This document shows positions 17,486 through 26,700 of a DNA stretch of 64,000 bases, piece after piece (the stretch's first letter is position 1; each line of letters begins with the position of its first letter). Origin of the DNA: Aurantiacibacter sp. MUD61 (lineage in GTDB: Bacteria; Pseudomonadota; Alphaproteobacteria; Sphingomonadales; Sphingomonadaceae). A program made the position numbers and the translations under genes. The stretch lies in contig NZ_CP115446.1 in assembly GCF_027912455.1 (NCBI RefSeq), forward strand, positions 1,635,501 to 1,699,500, given 5' to 3'. Below the pieces are notes generated by a model. That model made no database searches, was not told the origin of the DNA, and saw only the letters and a program-made list of their open reading frames with translations.

Positions 17486-18787
17486 TCACTCTGCAGCTTC
17501 GACGGCTTCGGCGCCCTTATCCTTTTTGGACATGCTGCCCAGGAAGGATTTCAGGTCAAACTTGCCGAGACCGCCCGATTTCTTGCCGCTCTCCTCAAGG
17601 CTTGCGCCATCATCATCGGCCACGCCGACGATGGTCTTGCCGATGTCGCGCATCGGGCCGACAGTCTTGGAAGACTTGTTGGCCTCGATGAAGGTCTGGC
17701 CGAGCTTTGCAGCATTGGCAGCGGCCTTCTGATCCATCGAAATCTGGAAGTTGATCTTCCGTTCGATGGACGCTTCGAAGTCAGCCTTGCTGATTTCGGC
17801 AGCGCCGTTCTGCATCTTGTTGCAGACGATCATCGGATGCGCGCCCGGAGCGTTCTGCTTCAGCCACGACAGGATGCGGATCGTATCGCGGGCAGAGGCC
17901 AGCGTCAGCTCGGTCACCAGTGTCACGACATTCACATCCGTCAGCAGATGCGGGAAGTTGATCAGCATGTTGCGCGGCAGATCGATCACCGTCATGTCGA
18001 AAGCCTGGCGGAATTCTTCCTCCAGCTGGAGGAAGGCCGTACCATCGGTCATCAGCGGCGAATTGATCGGCGCTTCTGCAGACATGATCGCTAGATTATC
18101 GTTCGCGCGGATCATGGCACGTTCGATGAACAGGCCGTCGATGCGGCTCGGATTCTCGATCGCATCGGTCAGGCCGCGGCCCGGCTCAAGGTCGAGCGCG
18201 AGGGCACCGGTGCCGAAATGCACGTCGAGATCGAGCAGCGCAGTCGAACGTTCGTGCTCGACCGAGAACAGCCATGCCAGCGAGGTGGCGAGAGTGGAGG
18301 CGCCAACGCCGCCACGCGTGCCGACCACGGCAGTCGAGACATGGGAATGTTCCTGTTCGCCTTCACCACCGCGCGGCGAAGAGAAGACCGCCTGAGCCTG
18401 CGTAAGCGAGTCGCGCAGCTGGCTGGCAGAAAGCGGCTTCAGCAGGTAATCGTGAATGCCGCTTGCCAGCAGGTCACGATACAGGCGAACGTCGTTCACC
18501 TGACCGACCGCAATCACCACCGTGCCGGGTTCGCAAACCTCGGCGAGGGCGTTGATGTCGTTGAGCGGATCACCGCTTTCGGACAGATCGACCATCAGGA
18601 TCGCCGGGCTGGCCGAGATGGACAGGGACTGGATTGCGTTGCGCAGACCGCCCTTGTTGCACTTCTCGGGCTGCCAGCCCATCTCGATCACTACGGGGCG
18701 CAGCGCATCCAGAGCGCCATCGTCGCAGATGAAGGCAGAGAACGGCTCGCGGTTGCCGAGCGGTCCAGGTTTCCAACTTGCACTCAT
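17486..18787 (-). CDS. cpaE: pilus assembly protein CpaE (MinD-like ATPase with receiver-like domain)
   Basis: Localisation and assembly factor of the Tad pilus, about 433 aa. The N-terminal 130 residues look like a degenerate receiver domain; residues from about 150 form a ParA/MinD-type ATPase with a deviant Walker A, GTRGGVGAST at about 156-165, in which the usual Lys before Thr is Ala. LLDLDVHFGTGALALDLEPG and VIDLPRN mark switch regions. I use the ATG at 18787, which follows an AGGGGG ribosome-binding site and lies four bases after the cpaD stop. Confidence 0.92.
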   Translation of the reverse strand: MSASWKPGPLGNREPFSAFICDDGALDALRPVVIEMGWQPEKCNKGGLRNAIQSLSISASPAILMVDLSESGDPLNDINALAEVCEPGTVVIAVGQVNDVRLYRDLLASGIHDYLLKPLSASQLRDSLTQAQAVFSSPRGGEGEQEHSHVSTAVVGTRGGVGASTLATSLAWLFSVEHERSTALLDLDVHFGTGALALDLEPGRGLTDAIENPSRIDGLFIERAMIRANDNLAIMSAEAPINSPLMTDGTAFLQLEEEFRQAFDMTVIDLPRNMLINFPHLLTDVNVVTLVTELTLASARDTIRILSWLKQNAPGAHPMIVCNKMQNGAAEISKADFEASIERKINFQISMDQKAAANAAKLGQTFIEANKSSKTVGPMRDIGKTIVGVADDDGASLEESGKKSGGLGKFDLKSFLGSMSKKDKGAEAVEAAE

Positions 18788-18791
18788 CAGA

Positions 18792-19451
18792 TTAACCCCC
18801 TTCGGAAGAAACTTGCGGCAGCGAGGTGCCACCAGCGCCGGACGGAGCCGCTTCACGATACGCATCGATGGCGCGGTTCGAACGCATGATTACAGTGTCG
18901 CCGGTGCCGCTTTCGCCATCGAGCAGATGCTCAGGATTGGCGACCATGGCAGCGATATTGCTATTGACCGCGCAGCCGAAGCCAGCCGAGGTTTGATTGC
19001 CCTGTTCGATGCCGTACTGGTCACGCCAGATAGGGCAGCCAGGAACGCTGGCCATCGACCGGGTCACGACCACACGGACATTGCCGGGATTGACATAGCC
19101 ATTGGTGACAGGCGCATCCGCGCTCACCAACAGGCCGAAGCGGCTTGCGACTGCAGCCACATCCTCAAGCACAGCAGGGCTGGCTGTCGGATCGTCGAGA
19201 GCAATCCGGTCACCGTAGCCAAGGTCGAGCGTTTCGAACCAGTCGGCAAGGCGTGCCTGCTCCGGCACCGAGAGACCGCTGCCGCCGCTGGCGAGGTCGA
19301 ATGTGTAGTTCTGGCGCTCGACGACCGGCTGATTGACGCTGTAGAGCGACATGTTCTGCGGGCCTTCGTTCAGCGTTCCGCAGGCGGAAAGACCGACACC
19401 GAGCGAGAGTGCCACGGCTGTCGCGGCAAAGCGTTTGTTACGATTAATCAT
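18792..19451 (-). CDS. cpaD: pilus assembly lipoprotein CpaD
   Basis: Outer-membrane-associated lipoprotein of the Tad pilus, about 219 aa. A signal peptide with lipobox LSAC precedes the mature chain; the domain contains GYGDRIALDDP, VTRSMASVPGCPIW and GCAVNSNIAAMVANPEHLL, typical of CpaD. The ATG at 19451 has GGAGAG nine bases upstream; a GTG at 19460 that overlaps the cpaC stop is the alternative start and would couple translation. Confidence 0.92.
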   Translation of the reverse strand: MINRNKRFAATAVALSLGVGLSACGTLNEGPQNMSLYSVNQPVVERQNYTFDLASGGSGLSVPEQARLADWFETLDLGYGDRIALDDPTASPAVLEDVAAVASRFGLLVSADAPVTNGYVNPGNVRVVVTRSMASVPGCPIWRDQYGIEQGNQTSAGFGCAVNSNIAAMVANPEHLLDGESGTGDTVIMRSNRAIDAYREAAPSGAGGTSLPQVSSEGG

Positions 19452-19456
19452 GGCGA

Positions 19457-21046
19457 TCACTCTCCATCGTCGAAGCTGAAGCCGGGCAGAGCTGCCGCGG
19501 CGGACTGGGGCGCAGCTGCGCCGGGGTTCTCACCGCGGGCAACAGCTGTTCCGTTCTGGTCGATCAGGCTGAGGTCCGGACCGGTCGGCGAAGGGTTCGC
19601 CGGGCGCGGCATGGGACGTGTCTGGCCCGTCGTTCCATCGGTTTCCTGACCCATCATGACCTGCGCAGCTGCATCGGGAACGGCAAAGCCGTCGGTCGGC
19701 AGGCGGATGTCACGATCGTTCACCGGCTCAACAAGATACGGCGTCACAACGATCACCAGTTCGGTTTCACCGCGACGGAATTCCGTGGAGCGGAAGAGGT
19801 TGCCGATGATCGGCATGTCGCCAACGCCGGGAACCTGGTCGATGGTGTTCTGCGCATTATTCTGCATCAGGCCAGCGATCATGAAGCTCTCACCCGAGCC
19901 AAGCTCGATCGAGGTTTCTGCACGGCGGACGGTCAGGGCAGGGATCTGGAAGCCGTTGAGGACGACCGAGCCCTGCGTCGACAGCTCGGAGACTTCCGGG
20001 CGGACACGCATCGAAATGCGGCCATTGGAAAGCACCGTCGGCGTGTAGGACAGGCTGACACCGAAGCTGCGATACTGCACCGTGGTGGTGCCGAGGCCTT
20101 GGCTCAGCGGGATCGGGAATTCACCACCGGCAACAAATTCTGCCGTTTCACCCGAAAGCGCGACCAGTGTCGGTTCGGAGAGAGTGGTGACCAGCCCGCG
20201 GCGTTCGCCAAGGTCCAGCGCACCGAGCAGATCAAGGCCCAGGAACTGACCCATGCCGGCAATCGTGCCGCCGGGTGAGATCGGATTGATCGTCGTGCCC
20301 GTGGAGTCGATGAACTGCCCGGGGTTGTTCGGATCGGGGATGAGGCCGGTCGGCGTATTGCCCACACCCAGCGCATTCAGTCCGTCTCCGCCCTGGAAGA
20401 AGCCTTCGCGGCCCGTGCCGACACCGAACTGGAAGCCACCACCACTGTCGATCGAAGTGAGGTTTGCACCAATATTGCGCACCATCGAACGGCTGACTTC
20501 GGCAAAGCGAACACGCAGCATGACCTGCAGCGGCGTTGCCATACGCAGGCGGGAAATGACATTGGCGTCTGTGCCGACGAAAGCCTGCACCAGGCGCTCT
20601 GCCTCGGCGGCATCTTCAGGAGCCGCAACCGTGCCAGTCAGCAGCACAGTATTGGTACCCATCGTGGCAACCGAAACGTTTGCTTCCGGCATGGCGAGAC
20701 CGAGCATCTGATCGATGCTGTCGATGTTGGAGCCCACACGGACATTGGCAGACCAGATGATGTCACCGGCAGCATTGCTCGCGTAAATCGTGGTCTCGCC
20801 GCCGGACAGGCCGAAGATATACAGCTGACGCTGCGACTTCACCTGCACATCGGCGATAGCGTTATTGGCAACAAAGATGTCGGCCATATTGCCGGGCACC
20901 GTCACCAGCTCGCCGCGACCGATCGACAGGACAAGATCCTGTGCCGGTGCAACTGACTGGGCCTGGGCCGGAGCGGCCGGCAGCATCGCAAGCGGCGCGA
21001 GCGCTACAGCGGCACTCATGACGGTCTTGAACAGACGGCTGGTCAT
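19457..21046 (-). CDS. cpaC: pilus assembly secretin CpaC/RcpA
   Basis: Outer-membrane secretin channel of the Tad pilus, about 529 aa from the ATG at 21046. That start has a GAAAGG ribosome-binding site and gives a normal signal peptide ending APAQAQ. In-frame starts at 21109 and 21118 would add 21-24 residues ahead of it. Seen: the N-terminal pilus/secretin domain with LVLSIGRGELVTVPGNMADIFV, a BON-like region with NVSVATMGTNTVLLTGTV, and the secretin core with FVAGGEFPIP, VGDMPIIGNLFRS and ETELVIVVTPYLV. The C-terminus carries a Pro-rich tail that the second copy at 62 kb lacks. Confidence 0.93.
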   Translation of the reverse strand: MTSRLFKTVMSAAVALAPLAMLPAAPAQAQSVAPAQDLVLSIGRGELVTVPGNMADIFVANNAIADVQVKSQRQLYIFGLSGGETTIYASNAAGDIIWSANVRVGSNIDSIDQMLGLAMPEANVSVATMGTNTVLLTGTVAAPEDAAEAERLVQAFVGTDANVISRLRMATPLQVMLRVRFAEVSRSMVRNIGANLTSIDSGGGFQFGVGTGREGFFQGGDGLNALGVGNTPTGLIPDPNNPGQFIDSTGTTINPISPGGTIAGMGQFLGLDLLGALDLGERRGLVTTLSEPTLVALSGETAEFVAGGEFPIPLSQGLGTTTVQYRSFGVSLSYTPTVLSNGRISMRVRPEVSELSTQGSVVLNGFQIPALTVRRAETSIELGSGESFMIAGLMQNNAQNTIDQVPGVGDMPIIGNLFRSTEFRRGETELVIVVTPYLVEPVNDRDIRLPTDGFAVPDAAAQVMMGQETDGTTGQTRPMPRPANPSPTGPDLSLIDQNGTAVARGENPGAAAPQSAAAALPGFSFDDGE

Positions 21047-21114
21047 AGTCTTGCCTTTCGGAGAATTTCCGTGGGAAATTGAGCGGTTAAGTTGTTTCGT
21101 CTGGGTCATGGCGT

Positions 21115-22218
21115 TCACCGCAGCGTCGACATGCCGACCGGAGCGACGCGGGCACCCTGGCCCATGGCTCCAGCCTGGCGATCAAGCAGGGCGCCTGCGC
21201 CGCGGTTGACCGGTTCAACAGTAGTGTTCTGGCCACGAGTCACGCGGACCGAGGGGCCCATCGGCACTGCCGGAGCCACTGCGCCGCCAGGTGCCGGTGC
21301 AGGCTGGGCATTGCCAGGCTGCGGAGCCGGAGCACGCGAGGGCACCGAGCTGCGCTGGAAGCGCGAGACATCGCCGCCGGTCTGGTACGTGCTGGCACCT
21401 TCACCCGGACGTGCGGAGGCAGAACGAAGCAGAGCTTCTTCTTCTTCCGGCGTTGCGTCATCCGGCAGATCGATGTCGCCCGAGGCGATAGCACGCTCAA
21501 GTTCAGTCTGGTTGTCAGCGATCGAACGCAGTGCCAGGCTGATCGTACCGATCGTCTGTGCAACCGCGATCTGTTCAGCAATGCGCGGGGTAACTTCCAG
21601 CGTCACCGTGCGGAAAGCGCGAACCACAGTGCGGCCATCTTCGGTCTGAGTGGTTTCGGTGGACTGGTCGGTCGCGAGAACGCGCAGATTGGTCAGAATG
21701 GTTTCTGCAGCCTGCAGCGCCTGTCCGCCGCCACCTTCGCCCGTAACGGTTTGCGTCAGCATCATGTCGACGCGGTCACCCGGGAACACGAAGCCTGCCA
21801 CACCGGTACGTGCCGAAACCGGAACGGTCACAGCGCGCATGCCCGGGCCGAGCGCCGCAGCAAGGAAGCCGCGATCGCCAGGCGATACGAGCGAACCCTG
21901 CGTTACCGGCTCACCTGCGGTCATCGGATTGCGCACAACCGTACCCAGCAGCTGTTCCATGTCGGCTTCGCCGTCGATGAAATAGGCGTCCTGCACCAGT
22001 TCCTGCGGCCAGAGCTGGTAGCCCACGGCATCTGCAGTAATGATCGTGCCGACCGGCAGGCTGCGTTTCGCAACCAGCACTTTCGGGCCTTGCGGCTCGG
22101 GTTCGGCAGCTTCGACTTCAGGAGCCGCCGCGCCGGCGAACATGCTCCGGGCAGCAAGGGCCGTACCGATCGCAATGACCAGTGCCCCTACCAGCAAAAT
22201 GAGCTTCTTCTTGTCCAT
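21115..22218 (-). CDS. cpaB: Flp pilus assembly protein CpaB/RcpC
   Basis: Periplasmic SAF-domain protein that works with the secretin, 367 aa. It begins with a membrane anchor (LILLVGALVIAIGTALAAR), then the SAF domain (KVLVAKRSLPVGTIITADAV) and the conserved MRAVTVPVSARTGVAGFVFPGDRVDMMLT segment. The C-terminal third is Pro/Ala-rich and low-complexity. Its stop overlaps the farthest possible cpaC start. A second cpaB lies at 61 kb. Confidence 0.93.
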   Translation of the reverse strand: MDKKKLILLVGALVIAIGTALAARSMFAGAAAPEVEAAEPEPQGPKVLVAKRSLPVGTIITADAVGYQLWPQELVQDAYFIDGEADMEQLLGTVVRNPMTAGEPVTQGSLVSPGDRGFLAAALGPGMRAVTVPVSARTGVAGFVFPGDRVDMMLTQTVTGEGGGGQALQAAETILTNLRVLATDQSTETTQTEDGRTVVRAFRTVTLEVTPRIAEQIAVAQTIGTISLALRSIADNQTELERAIASGDIDLPDDATPEEEEALLRSASARPGEGASTYQTGGDVSRFQRSSVPSRAPAPQPGNAQPAPAPGGAVAPAVPMGPSVRVTRGQNTTVEPVNRGAGALLDRQAGAMGQGARVAPVGMSTLR

Positions 22219-22277
22219 GGTGCGTCACGCCCCCTTAGTTGGATCTCGGATTACGATTGCTGTCGGATAGACCGACA

Positions 22278-22296
22278 ATGGTTAAAATGAGGTTCA
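22278..22296 (-). promoter_or_regulatory. CtrA-like site before cpaB
   Basis: Read on the minus strand, TGAA, seven bases, then TTAACCAT. The CtrA consensus is TTAA-N7-TTAAC, so the distal half is perfect and the proximal one has one mismatch. It sits in the 75-bp gap between cpaA and cpaB and overlaps the cpaA stop codon. Confidence 0.35.
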
Positions 22297-22812
22297 CCCC
22301 GCCACTCCTGCGGCTGCAGATGCGGGAAGATAAAAGGTGCCAATGGCCCACAGGCCGGCGAGTGCGATGGCCACGCCATAAGGAATGGCGAGCTTGTTTT
22401 TCTGGCGCTTCATCACGTGCCAGGCGCCGAACACCAGCGTCAGCACGCCGCCCAGCAGCGCCATCATGATGAGCAGCTTCGCGTACACGATAGGTGCGAT
22501 CCAAAGTGCGAGCGCGGTGAGCAGCTTCACATCGCCGCCGCCCATTGCGCGCAGCGCGAACAGGATCGACAGGCCAGCAAAGGTCACGAGTGCGAGGGCG
22601 ATCTGCATCACGACGCTGGTCGGTTCGAACCAGCCATCGCCAGACGGCAGAAAGCTCATGCCCGAAGCGAACCAGAACAATGGCGCGCCAAGAGCAATCG
22701 CCGCATTGAGCTTGTTCGCAATGCGGCGGCTTTTGAGATCGGTGATAGCTGCGATAATCAGCGCAATTGCCAATGCCGCAAGCAGTCCGTACTTGATTGG
22801 ATCGTCTAGCAT
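22294..22812 (-). CDS. cpaA: prepilin peptidase CpaA (A24 family)
   Basis: Integral-membrane aspartic protease of 172 aa that cleaves the Flp prepilin leader. The two catalytic Asp are visible: in AAITDLKSRRIANK near residue 25, and in the MGGGDVKL motif near residue 95 (the GxGD signature). Several hydrophobic segments surround them. It is the first gene of the minus-strand Tad operon; no pilin gene accompanies this cluster, the only Flp pilin in the window being at 60.7 kb. Confidence 0.93.
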   Translation of the reverse strand: MLDDPIKYGLLAALAIALIIAAITDLKSRRIANKLNAAIALGAPLFWFASGMSFLPSGDGWFEPTSVVMQIALALVTFAGLSILFALRAMGGGDVKLLTALALWIAPIVYAKLLIMMALLGGVLTLVFGAWHVMKRQKNKLAIPYGVAIALAGLWAIGTFYLPASAAAGVAG

Positions 22813-22889
22813 GAAGCCCCCAAATGTCCTTGGAGGCTGGTGCTAGCGCGCATGGCTTACCAAATAGTAACCAAGGGCAGGAGGTTGAA

Positions 22890-23870
22890 ATTAGCCAAAC
22901 CATAAGCGCCACGACCGCAGCATTCGATCGCAGGGCCATTCCGACCGATGCGCGTGAGGCCATGTGGCTGGCGCCGGACGGGCATGAGATTCGCCATATC
23001 GACTGGCCGGATCCGCCTGCCAATGTCGCCTCCAAGGGCGCGATGCTGTTCATGGCAGGGCGCGGCGATGCCTATGAAAAATATATCGAAAGCTTTGAGC
23101 ACTGGCGTTTGCAGGGGTGGCGCGTCTCTGCCGCGGATTGGCGCGGGCAGGGCGGATCGGGGCGCCTCGGCAATGACAAGGCGACGGGCCATATCGACGA
23201 TTTCGATCTGTGGGTGGAAGACCTTGCCGCTTTCTGGAGCACATGGGCGGCGCGGCATGATGGACCGCGCGTGCTGGCGGGCCATTCAATGGGCGGCCAC
23301 CTGACTTTGCGCGCGGTAATCGACAAGGCCTTGTCTCCAAAGCCCGACGCTTTGATTCTCTCGGCGCCCATGCTTGACACCATGCCCGAGCACCTGCCGC
23401 TGCCGGTCAAGCGCGGTTTTGCCAGCATGATGGCGCGCATCGGCGATCCCAAGCGGCCGGCCTGGAAGATGAGTGAGAAGCCCGGTGCCAAGCCCGGAAT
23501 GCGCAATACGCTGCTCACACATGACGAAGATCGCTATGCCGACGAATTGTGGTGGCGCGAAAATCGCCCCGAACTGGAGCTCGGCCCGGGCAGCTGGGGC
23601 TGGGTCAATGCCGCCTATGACAGCACCGCGAAAATCTTTGCCAAGGGCGCGCTCGAAGGTGTCGATCTGCCCGTATTCGTTATCGCGACAAAGGCTGACA
23701 AGCTTGTGAGCCCTGCCGCGATTCGCAGTGCCATTGCTCGCCTACCCGATGTCGATAACCTGATTTTCGGTTCCGAAGCGCGGCATGAGATCTTGCGCGA
23801 AGAAGACGCGGTGCGTGACCGCGCGCTGGCCGCCATCGATGGCTTCTTGGAGCGGAAGCTGACGGGATGA
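22890..23870 (+). CDS. alpha/beta hydrolase (lysophospholipase-like)
   Basis: Serine hydrolase of about 326 aa, resembling the Hydrolase_4 / monoacylglycerol lipase group. Seen: the nucleophile elbow GHSMGG, the preceding oxyanion region AADWRGQGGSG, an Asp in VIATKADKLV, and the likely catalytic His in SEARHEIL. The start is uncertain: the frame is open from an ATG at 22824 with no ribosome-binding site and only 11 bp from the divergent cpaA start. A perfect AGGAGG (22879-22884) lies five bases before an in-frame ATT at 22890, which I use; the next ATG is at 22962. Confidence 0.8.
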   Translation: MSQTISATTAAFDRRAIPTDAREAMWLAPDGHEIRHIDWPDPPANVASKGAMLFMAGRGDAYEKYIESFEHWRLQGWRVSAADWRGQGGSGRLGNDKATGHIDDFDLWVEDLAAFWSTWAARHDGPRVLAGHSMGGHLTLRAVIDKALSPKPDALILSAPMLDTMPEHLPLPVKRGFASMMARIGDPKRPAWKMSEKPGAKPGMRNTLLTHDEDRYADELWWRENRPELELGPGSWGWVNAAYDSTAKIFAKGALEGVDLPVFVIATKADKLVSPAAIRSAIARLPDVDNLIFGSEARHEILREEDAVRDRALAAIDGFLERKLTG

Positions 23871-24976
23871 CCGAGGTTTTCGATTTTGCCGTAATCGGTG
23901 CGGGCATGGCGGGGGCAAGCATTGCCGCCGAACTGGCTCCGCATGGTAGGGTGTTACTTGCCGAGGCAGAGGATCGTCCGGGGTACCACACCACTGGCCG
24001 GTCTGCGGCCTTTCGCGAGGAATGCTACGGTGGCCCGGATATCGTGCCCCTGACGCTCGCTTCCGGCCCCTATCTTCAGGATGGGGGTTTCCTGACGCCG
24101 CGCGGCGGACTTTATGTGGCGCGCACTGGGCAGGAAGAGGAGATCGAGAGCTTCCTCGAACGCTTCGCCGACGCCGGTGTGACGATCAGACGATTGAACC
24201 GCGCGGGGCTGGAGCAAATGCTGCCCGGAGTGCTTCCCGGATGGGATCATGCGCTCAGCCAGCCCAATTGCGCGGATATCGATGTGGGCGGCTTGCACCA
24301 ACATTACCTTTCGCTGGCCCGCCAAGGCGATGTCGAATTGCGGACCCGCCATCGTCTGGTTTCGGCGGAACGCGATGGAGCGGAATGGCGGCTCGATTTC
24401 GGTACGACGGGCGAGGTGCGCGCGGCTGTGGTGATCAACGCCGCAGGAGCCTGGGCAGACAGTGTCGCGCAATTGTGCGGCGCGCGGCCGATCGGCATCC
24501 AGCCGCTGCGGCGGACAGTGGCGCAATTGCGCGTTAACCCGGCAGCGCCTGCCGACCTGCCTCTCACGCTCGATCTCTCGGGCGATTTTTATTTCCGCCC
24601 GGAAAGCGGGAAACTCTGGCTCAGTCCGCATGACGAAACGCCATCAGAGCCGTGCGATGCCGCGCCGGAAGAGATGGACATCGCGCTCGCGATCGATCGT
24701 TTCCAGAACGTAGTCGATTGGGAAATCGAGGCGGTAGAGCACAAATGGGCGGGTCTGCGCAGCTTCTCACCCGATCGCCTGCCGGTTTACGGCTTCGATC
24801 CCGTGGTGGATGGATTCTTCTGGTTCGCAGGCCAGGGCGGCTACGGCATCCAGACCGCGCCAGCCGCTGCGCGCCTCGGCGCACAATTGGCCAGCGGACA
24901 GGACCGGGATGCCATGACCGACGCTCTGGATGTAAAATTATACACGCCAGATCGCTTTGCCCTCCCGGTGGCCTAG
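23867..24976 (+). CDS. FAD-dependent oxidoreductase (DAO family)
   Basis: Flavoenzyme of 369 aa of the D-amino-acid oxidase/dehydrogenase fold. The dinucleotide-binding motif VIGAGMAGASIAAELA is at residues 9-24, and TTGRSAAF, VINAAGAWAD and the C-terminal FFWFAGQGGYGIQTAPA segment fit the family. Substrate not identifiable; glycine, D-amino acid or 2-hydroxyglutarate oxidases share this layout. Its ATG overlaps the hydrolase stop (ATGA), so the two are translationally coupled. Confidence 0.87.
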   Translation: MTEVFDFAVIGAGMAGASIAAELAPHGRVLLAEAEDRPGYHTTGRSAAFREECYGGPDIVPLTLASGPYLQDGGFLTPRGGLYVARTGQEEEIESFLERFADAGVTIRRLNRAGLEQMLPGVLPGWDHALSQPNCADIDVGGLHQHYLSLARQGDVELRTRHRLVSAERDGAEWRLDFGTTGEVRAAVVINAAGAWADSVAQLCGARPIGIQPLRRTVAQLRVNPAAPADLPLTLDLSGDFYFRPESGKLWLSPHDETPSEPCDAAPEEMDIALAIDRFQNVVDWEIEAVEHKWAGLRSFSPDRLPVYGFDPVVDGFFWFAGQGGYGIQTAPAAARLGAQLASGQDRDAMTDALDVKLYTPDRFALPVA

Positions 24977-25049
24977 CCAAGCGGTGTCAATTTGTTATGC
25001 TGCCGCCAGCTCAATTTGAAGATCATCACCACTAGAGGAGAGCATTTCC

Positions 25050-25226
25050 ATGGCGCATCATTTCCAGATTTATAAGGACAAGGCTGGCGAATTCCGCGTT
25101 CGGTTCAAATACAATGACGAGATCATGTTCTCGACCGAAGGCTATTCGTCCAAGGCCAGCGCCAAGAACGCTATTGAATCGATCCAGAAGAACGGCCCCG
25201 GCGCCAAGATTGTCGACGAGAGCTGA
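25050..25226 (+). CDS. DUF1508 (YegP-like) small protein
   Basis: 58-aa protein with FQIYKDKAGEFRVRFKYNDEI, then EGYSSKASAKNAIESIQKN: one copy of the DUF1508 unit (YegP has two). The function of the family is not established; Shewanella YegP-like proteins have been called stress-associated. GAGGAG stands 9 bases before the ATG. It is a monocistron followed by its own terminator. Confidence 0.9.
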   Translation: MAHHFQIYKDKAGEFRVRFKYNDEIMFSTEGYSSKASAKNAIESIQKNGPGAKIVDES

Positions 25227-25249
25227 GGCTTTCCAATAACTGATTTGAG

Positions 25250-25284
25250 AAAGGCCGGTCCCACGCGGGGCCGGCCTTTTTTTC
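25250..25284 (+). terminator. rho-independent terminator after DUF1508 gene
   Basis: AAAGGCCGG-T-CCC followed by ACGC and GGG-G-CCGGCCTTT, then a run of T. It lies between the DUF1508 gene and the convergent rnhA gene. Confidence 0.9.
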
Positions 25285-25298
25285 ATGCCTGAGCGAAG

Positions 25299-25739
25299 TT
25301 AGCCGCGACTGATCGCGTCAGCCGCATCGCTGGCGAGCTGGTCGACACGCTCGTTTTCCGGATGGCCGTTGTGGCCTTTCACCCATTGCCAGGTGATCTT
25401 GTGGGTGGATGCCACCTCAATAAGGTCGTGCCACAGATCGGCATTCTTCACCGGTTTTTTGCTGGCATTGATCCAGCCGCGCTTTTTCCAGCCGTGAACC
25501 CACTTTGTGATCCCGTCGATCAGATATTTGCTGTCTGTGTAGAGCGTTACTTCGCAGGGCTCGATGAGCGCACCCAGCGCCTTGATCGCCGCGGTCATCT
25601 CCATGCGGTTGTTGGTCGTTTCGGCTTCGGAGCCGACCAGCTCTTTCTCATGCCGACCCATGCGCAGCAATGCGCCCCAGCCGCCCGGACCGGGATTGCC
25701 CTTGCAGGCACCATCGGTGAAAATTTCGACATGTTTCAT
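25299..25739 (-). CDS. rnhA: ribonuclease HI
   Basis: Cytoplasmic endonuclease of 146 aa that cuts RNA in RNA:DNA hybrids. Active-site residues seen in order: Asp in [15 protein letters not shown], Glu in NNRMEMTA, Asp in LYTDSKYL, His in [11 protein letters not shown] and the final Asp in ERVDQLA. The ATG at 25739 overlaps the thrB stop (ATGA), so it is the last gene of ispH-thrB-rnhA; the frame extends upstream but the extra residues are not family-like. Confidence 0.97.
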   Translation of the reverse strand: MKHVEIFTDGACKGNPGPGGWGALLRMGRHEKELVGSEAETTNNRMEMTAAIKALGALIEPCEVTLYTDSKYLIDGITKWVHGWKKRGWINASKKPVKNADLWHDLIEVASTHKITWQWVKGHNGHPENERVDQLASDAADAISRG

Positions 25740-26692
25740 GCGAAGAGCCCTGCACCACTGCTCTGGTAGAATTGCAAGCGGCGGACGAAATCCATGGGAT
25801 CCTTGCGGGTGACGAGAGCATCCGCCGGTGTGTCGATCCAATCCTGCGCCCGGCTGGAGATAAATCGCATACATGCGCCCTGCGCCAGAAGCGGCATGGC
25901 TGCTATTTCGGCATCGCCCAGTGCACGAACCGACTGGTATCCTGCGAGCAACGCCTCGCCGATATCAACATTATAGGTCTGCCCGACATCGGCAAAGCTC
26001 CAGGCCGCATGGGTCACCGCCAGATCGTAGGCCATCATATCCTCACAGGCGAAGTAGAAGTCGATAAGCCCGCTCACCTCGTCGCCCAGCATCAGCACAT
26101 TGTCCGGGAACAGGTCCGAATGAATCACCGATCGCGGCAAATCCTGCGGCCAGTCCGCGGCAATCGATCGGGCCATTGGAAGCATGTCGGGCAGTTCTGA
26201 GTCGATGCTCGCCAACGCCTCTGCGCCGCATTGTTCGAGCACGTGCAGTGAAGTGCCAGGCCCCAGATCATTCGTCCGCCGCCCGGAATAATCGTCCGCA
26301 GCAAGGTGCAGGCGAGCGAGCACCGCGCCCACATTGTGCGCTTGTGAAGGGGTGGGATTGTCGATCGAAACACCCGGCAGGAATTCGATCAGCGCCACCG
26401 CCTTGCCATCTATCATGCGCGAGGCGGCGCCTGTCATATCGTGGATCGTGCGCGGAACGGGCAAGCCCTTGGCGGACAGATGATCGAGCAGCCCCAGGAA
26501 AAACGGCAGGTCAGCAACGTCGATGCGCCGCTCATACATGGTCAGGATGAAGCGGCTGGTCGTTGTTTCCACCAGCCAGTTGGAATTGGAAATGCCCTCG
26601 GCAATGCCTTTGGCCGAAACGAGCTCGCCCACATCGTAATGCGCGATCAGATCGCTCAGCGTTTCGGCAGAGAGCTGCGTGTAGACCGCCAC
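25736..26692 (-). CDS. thrB: homoserine kinase (ThrB, APH-fold type)
   Basis: Phosphorylates homoserine in threonine biosynthesis, 318 aa. It belongs to the aminoglycoside-phosphotransferase fold type used by alphaproteobacteria and pseudomonads, not the GHMP type. Seen: the N-terminal lobe with [22 protein letters not shown], the catalytic loop [13 protein letters not shown], and the metal-binding segment [22 protein letters not shown] start at 26692, eight bases after the ispH stop. Confidence 0.95.
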   Translation of the reverse strand: MAVYTQLSAETLSDLIAHYDVGELVSAKGIAEGISNSNWLVETTTSRFILTMYERRIDVADLPFFLGLLDHLSAKGLPVPRTIHDMTGAASRMIDGKAVALIEFLPGVSIDNPTPSQAHNVGAVLARLHLAADDYSGRRTNDLGPGTSLHVLEQCGAEALASIDSELPDMLPMARSIAADWPQDLPRSVIHSDLFPDNVLMLGDEVSGLIDFYFACEDMMAYDLAVTHAAWSFADVGQTYNVDIGEALLAGYQSVRALGDAEIAAMPLLAQGACMRFISSRAQDWIDTPADALVTRKDPMDFVRRLQFYQSSGAGLFA

Positions 26693-26700
26693 GAAGCGGC

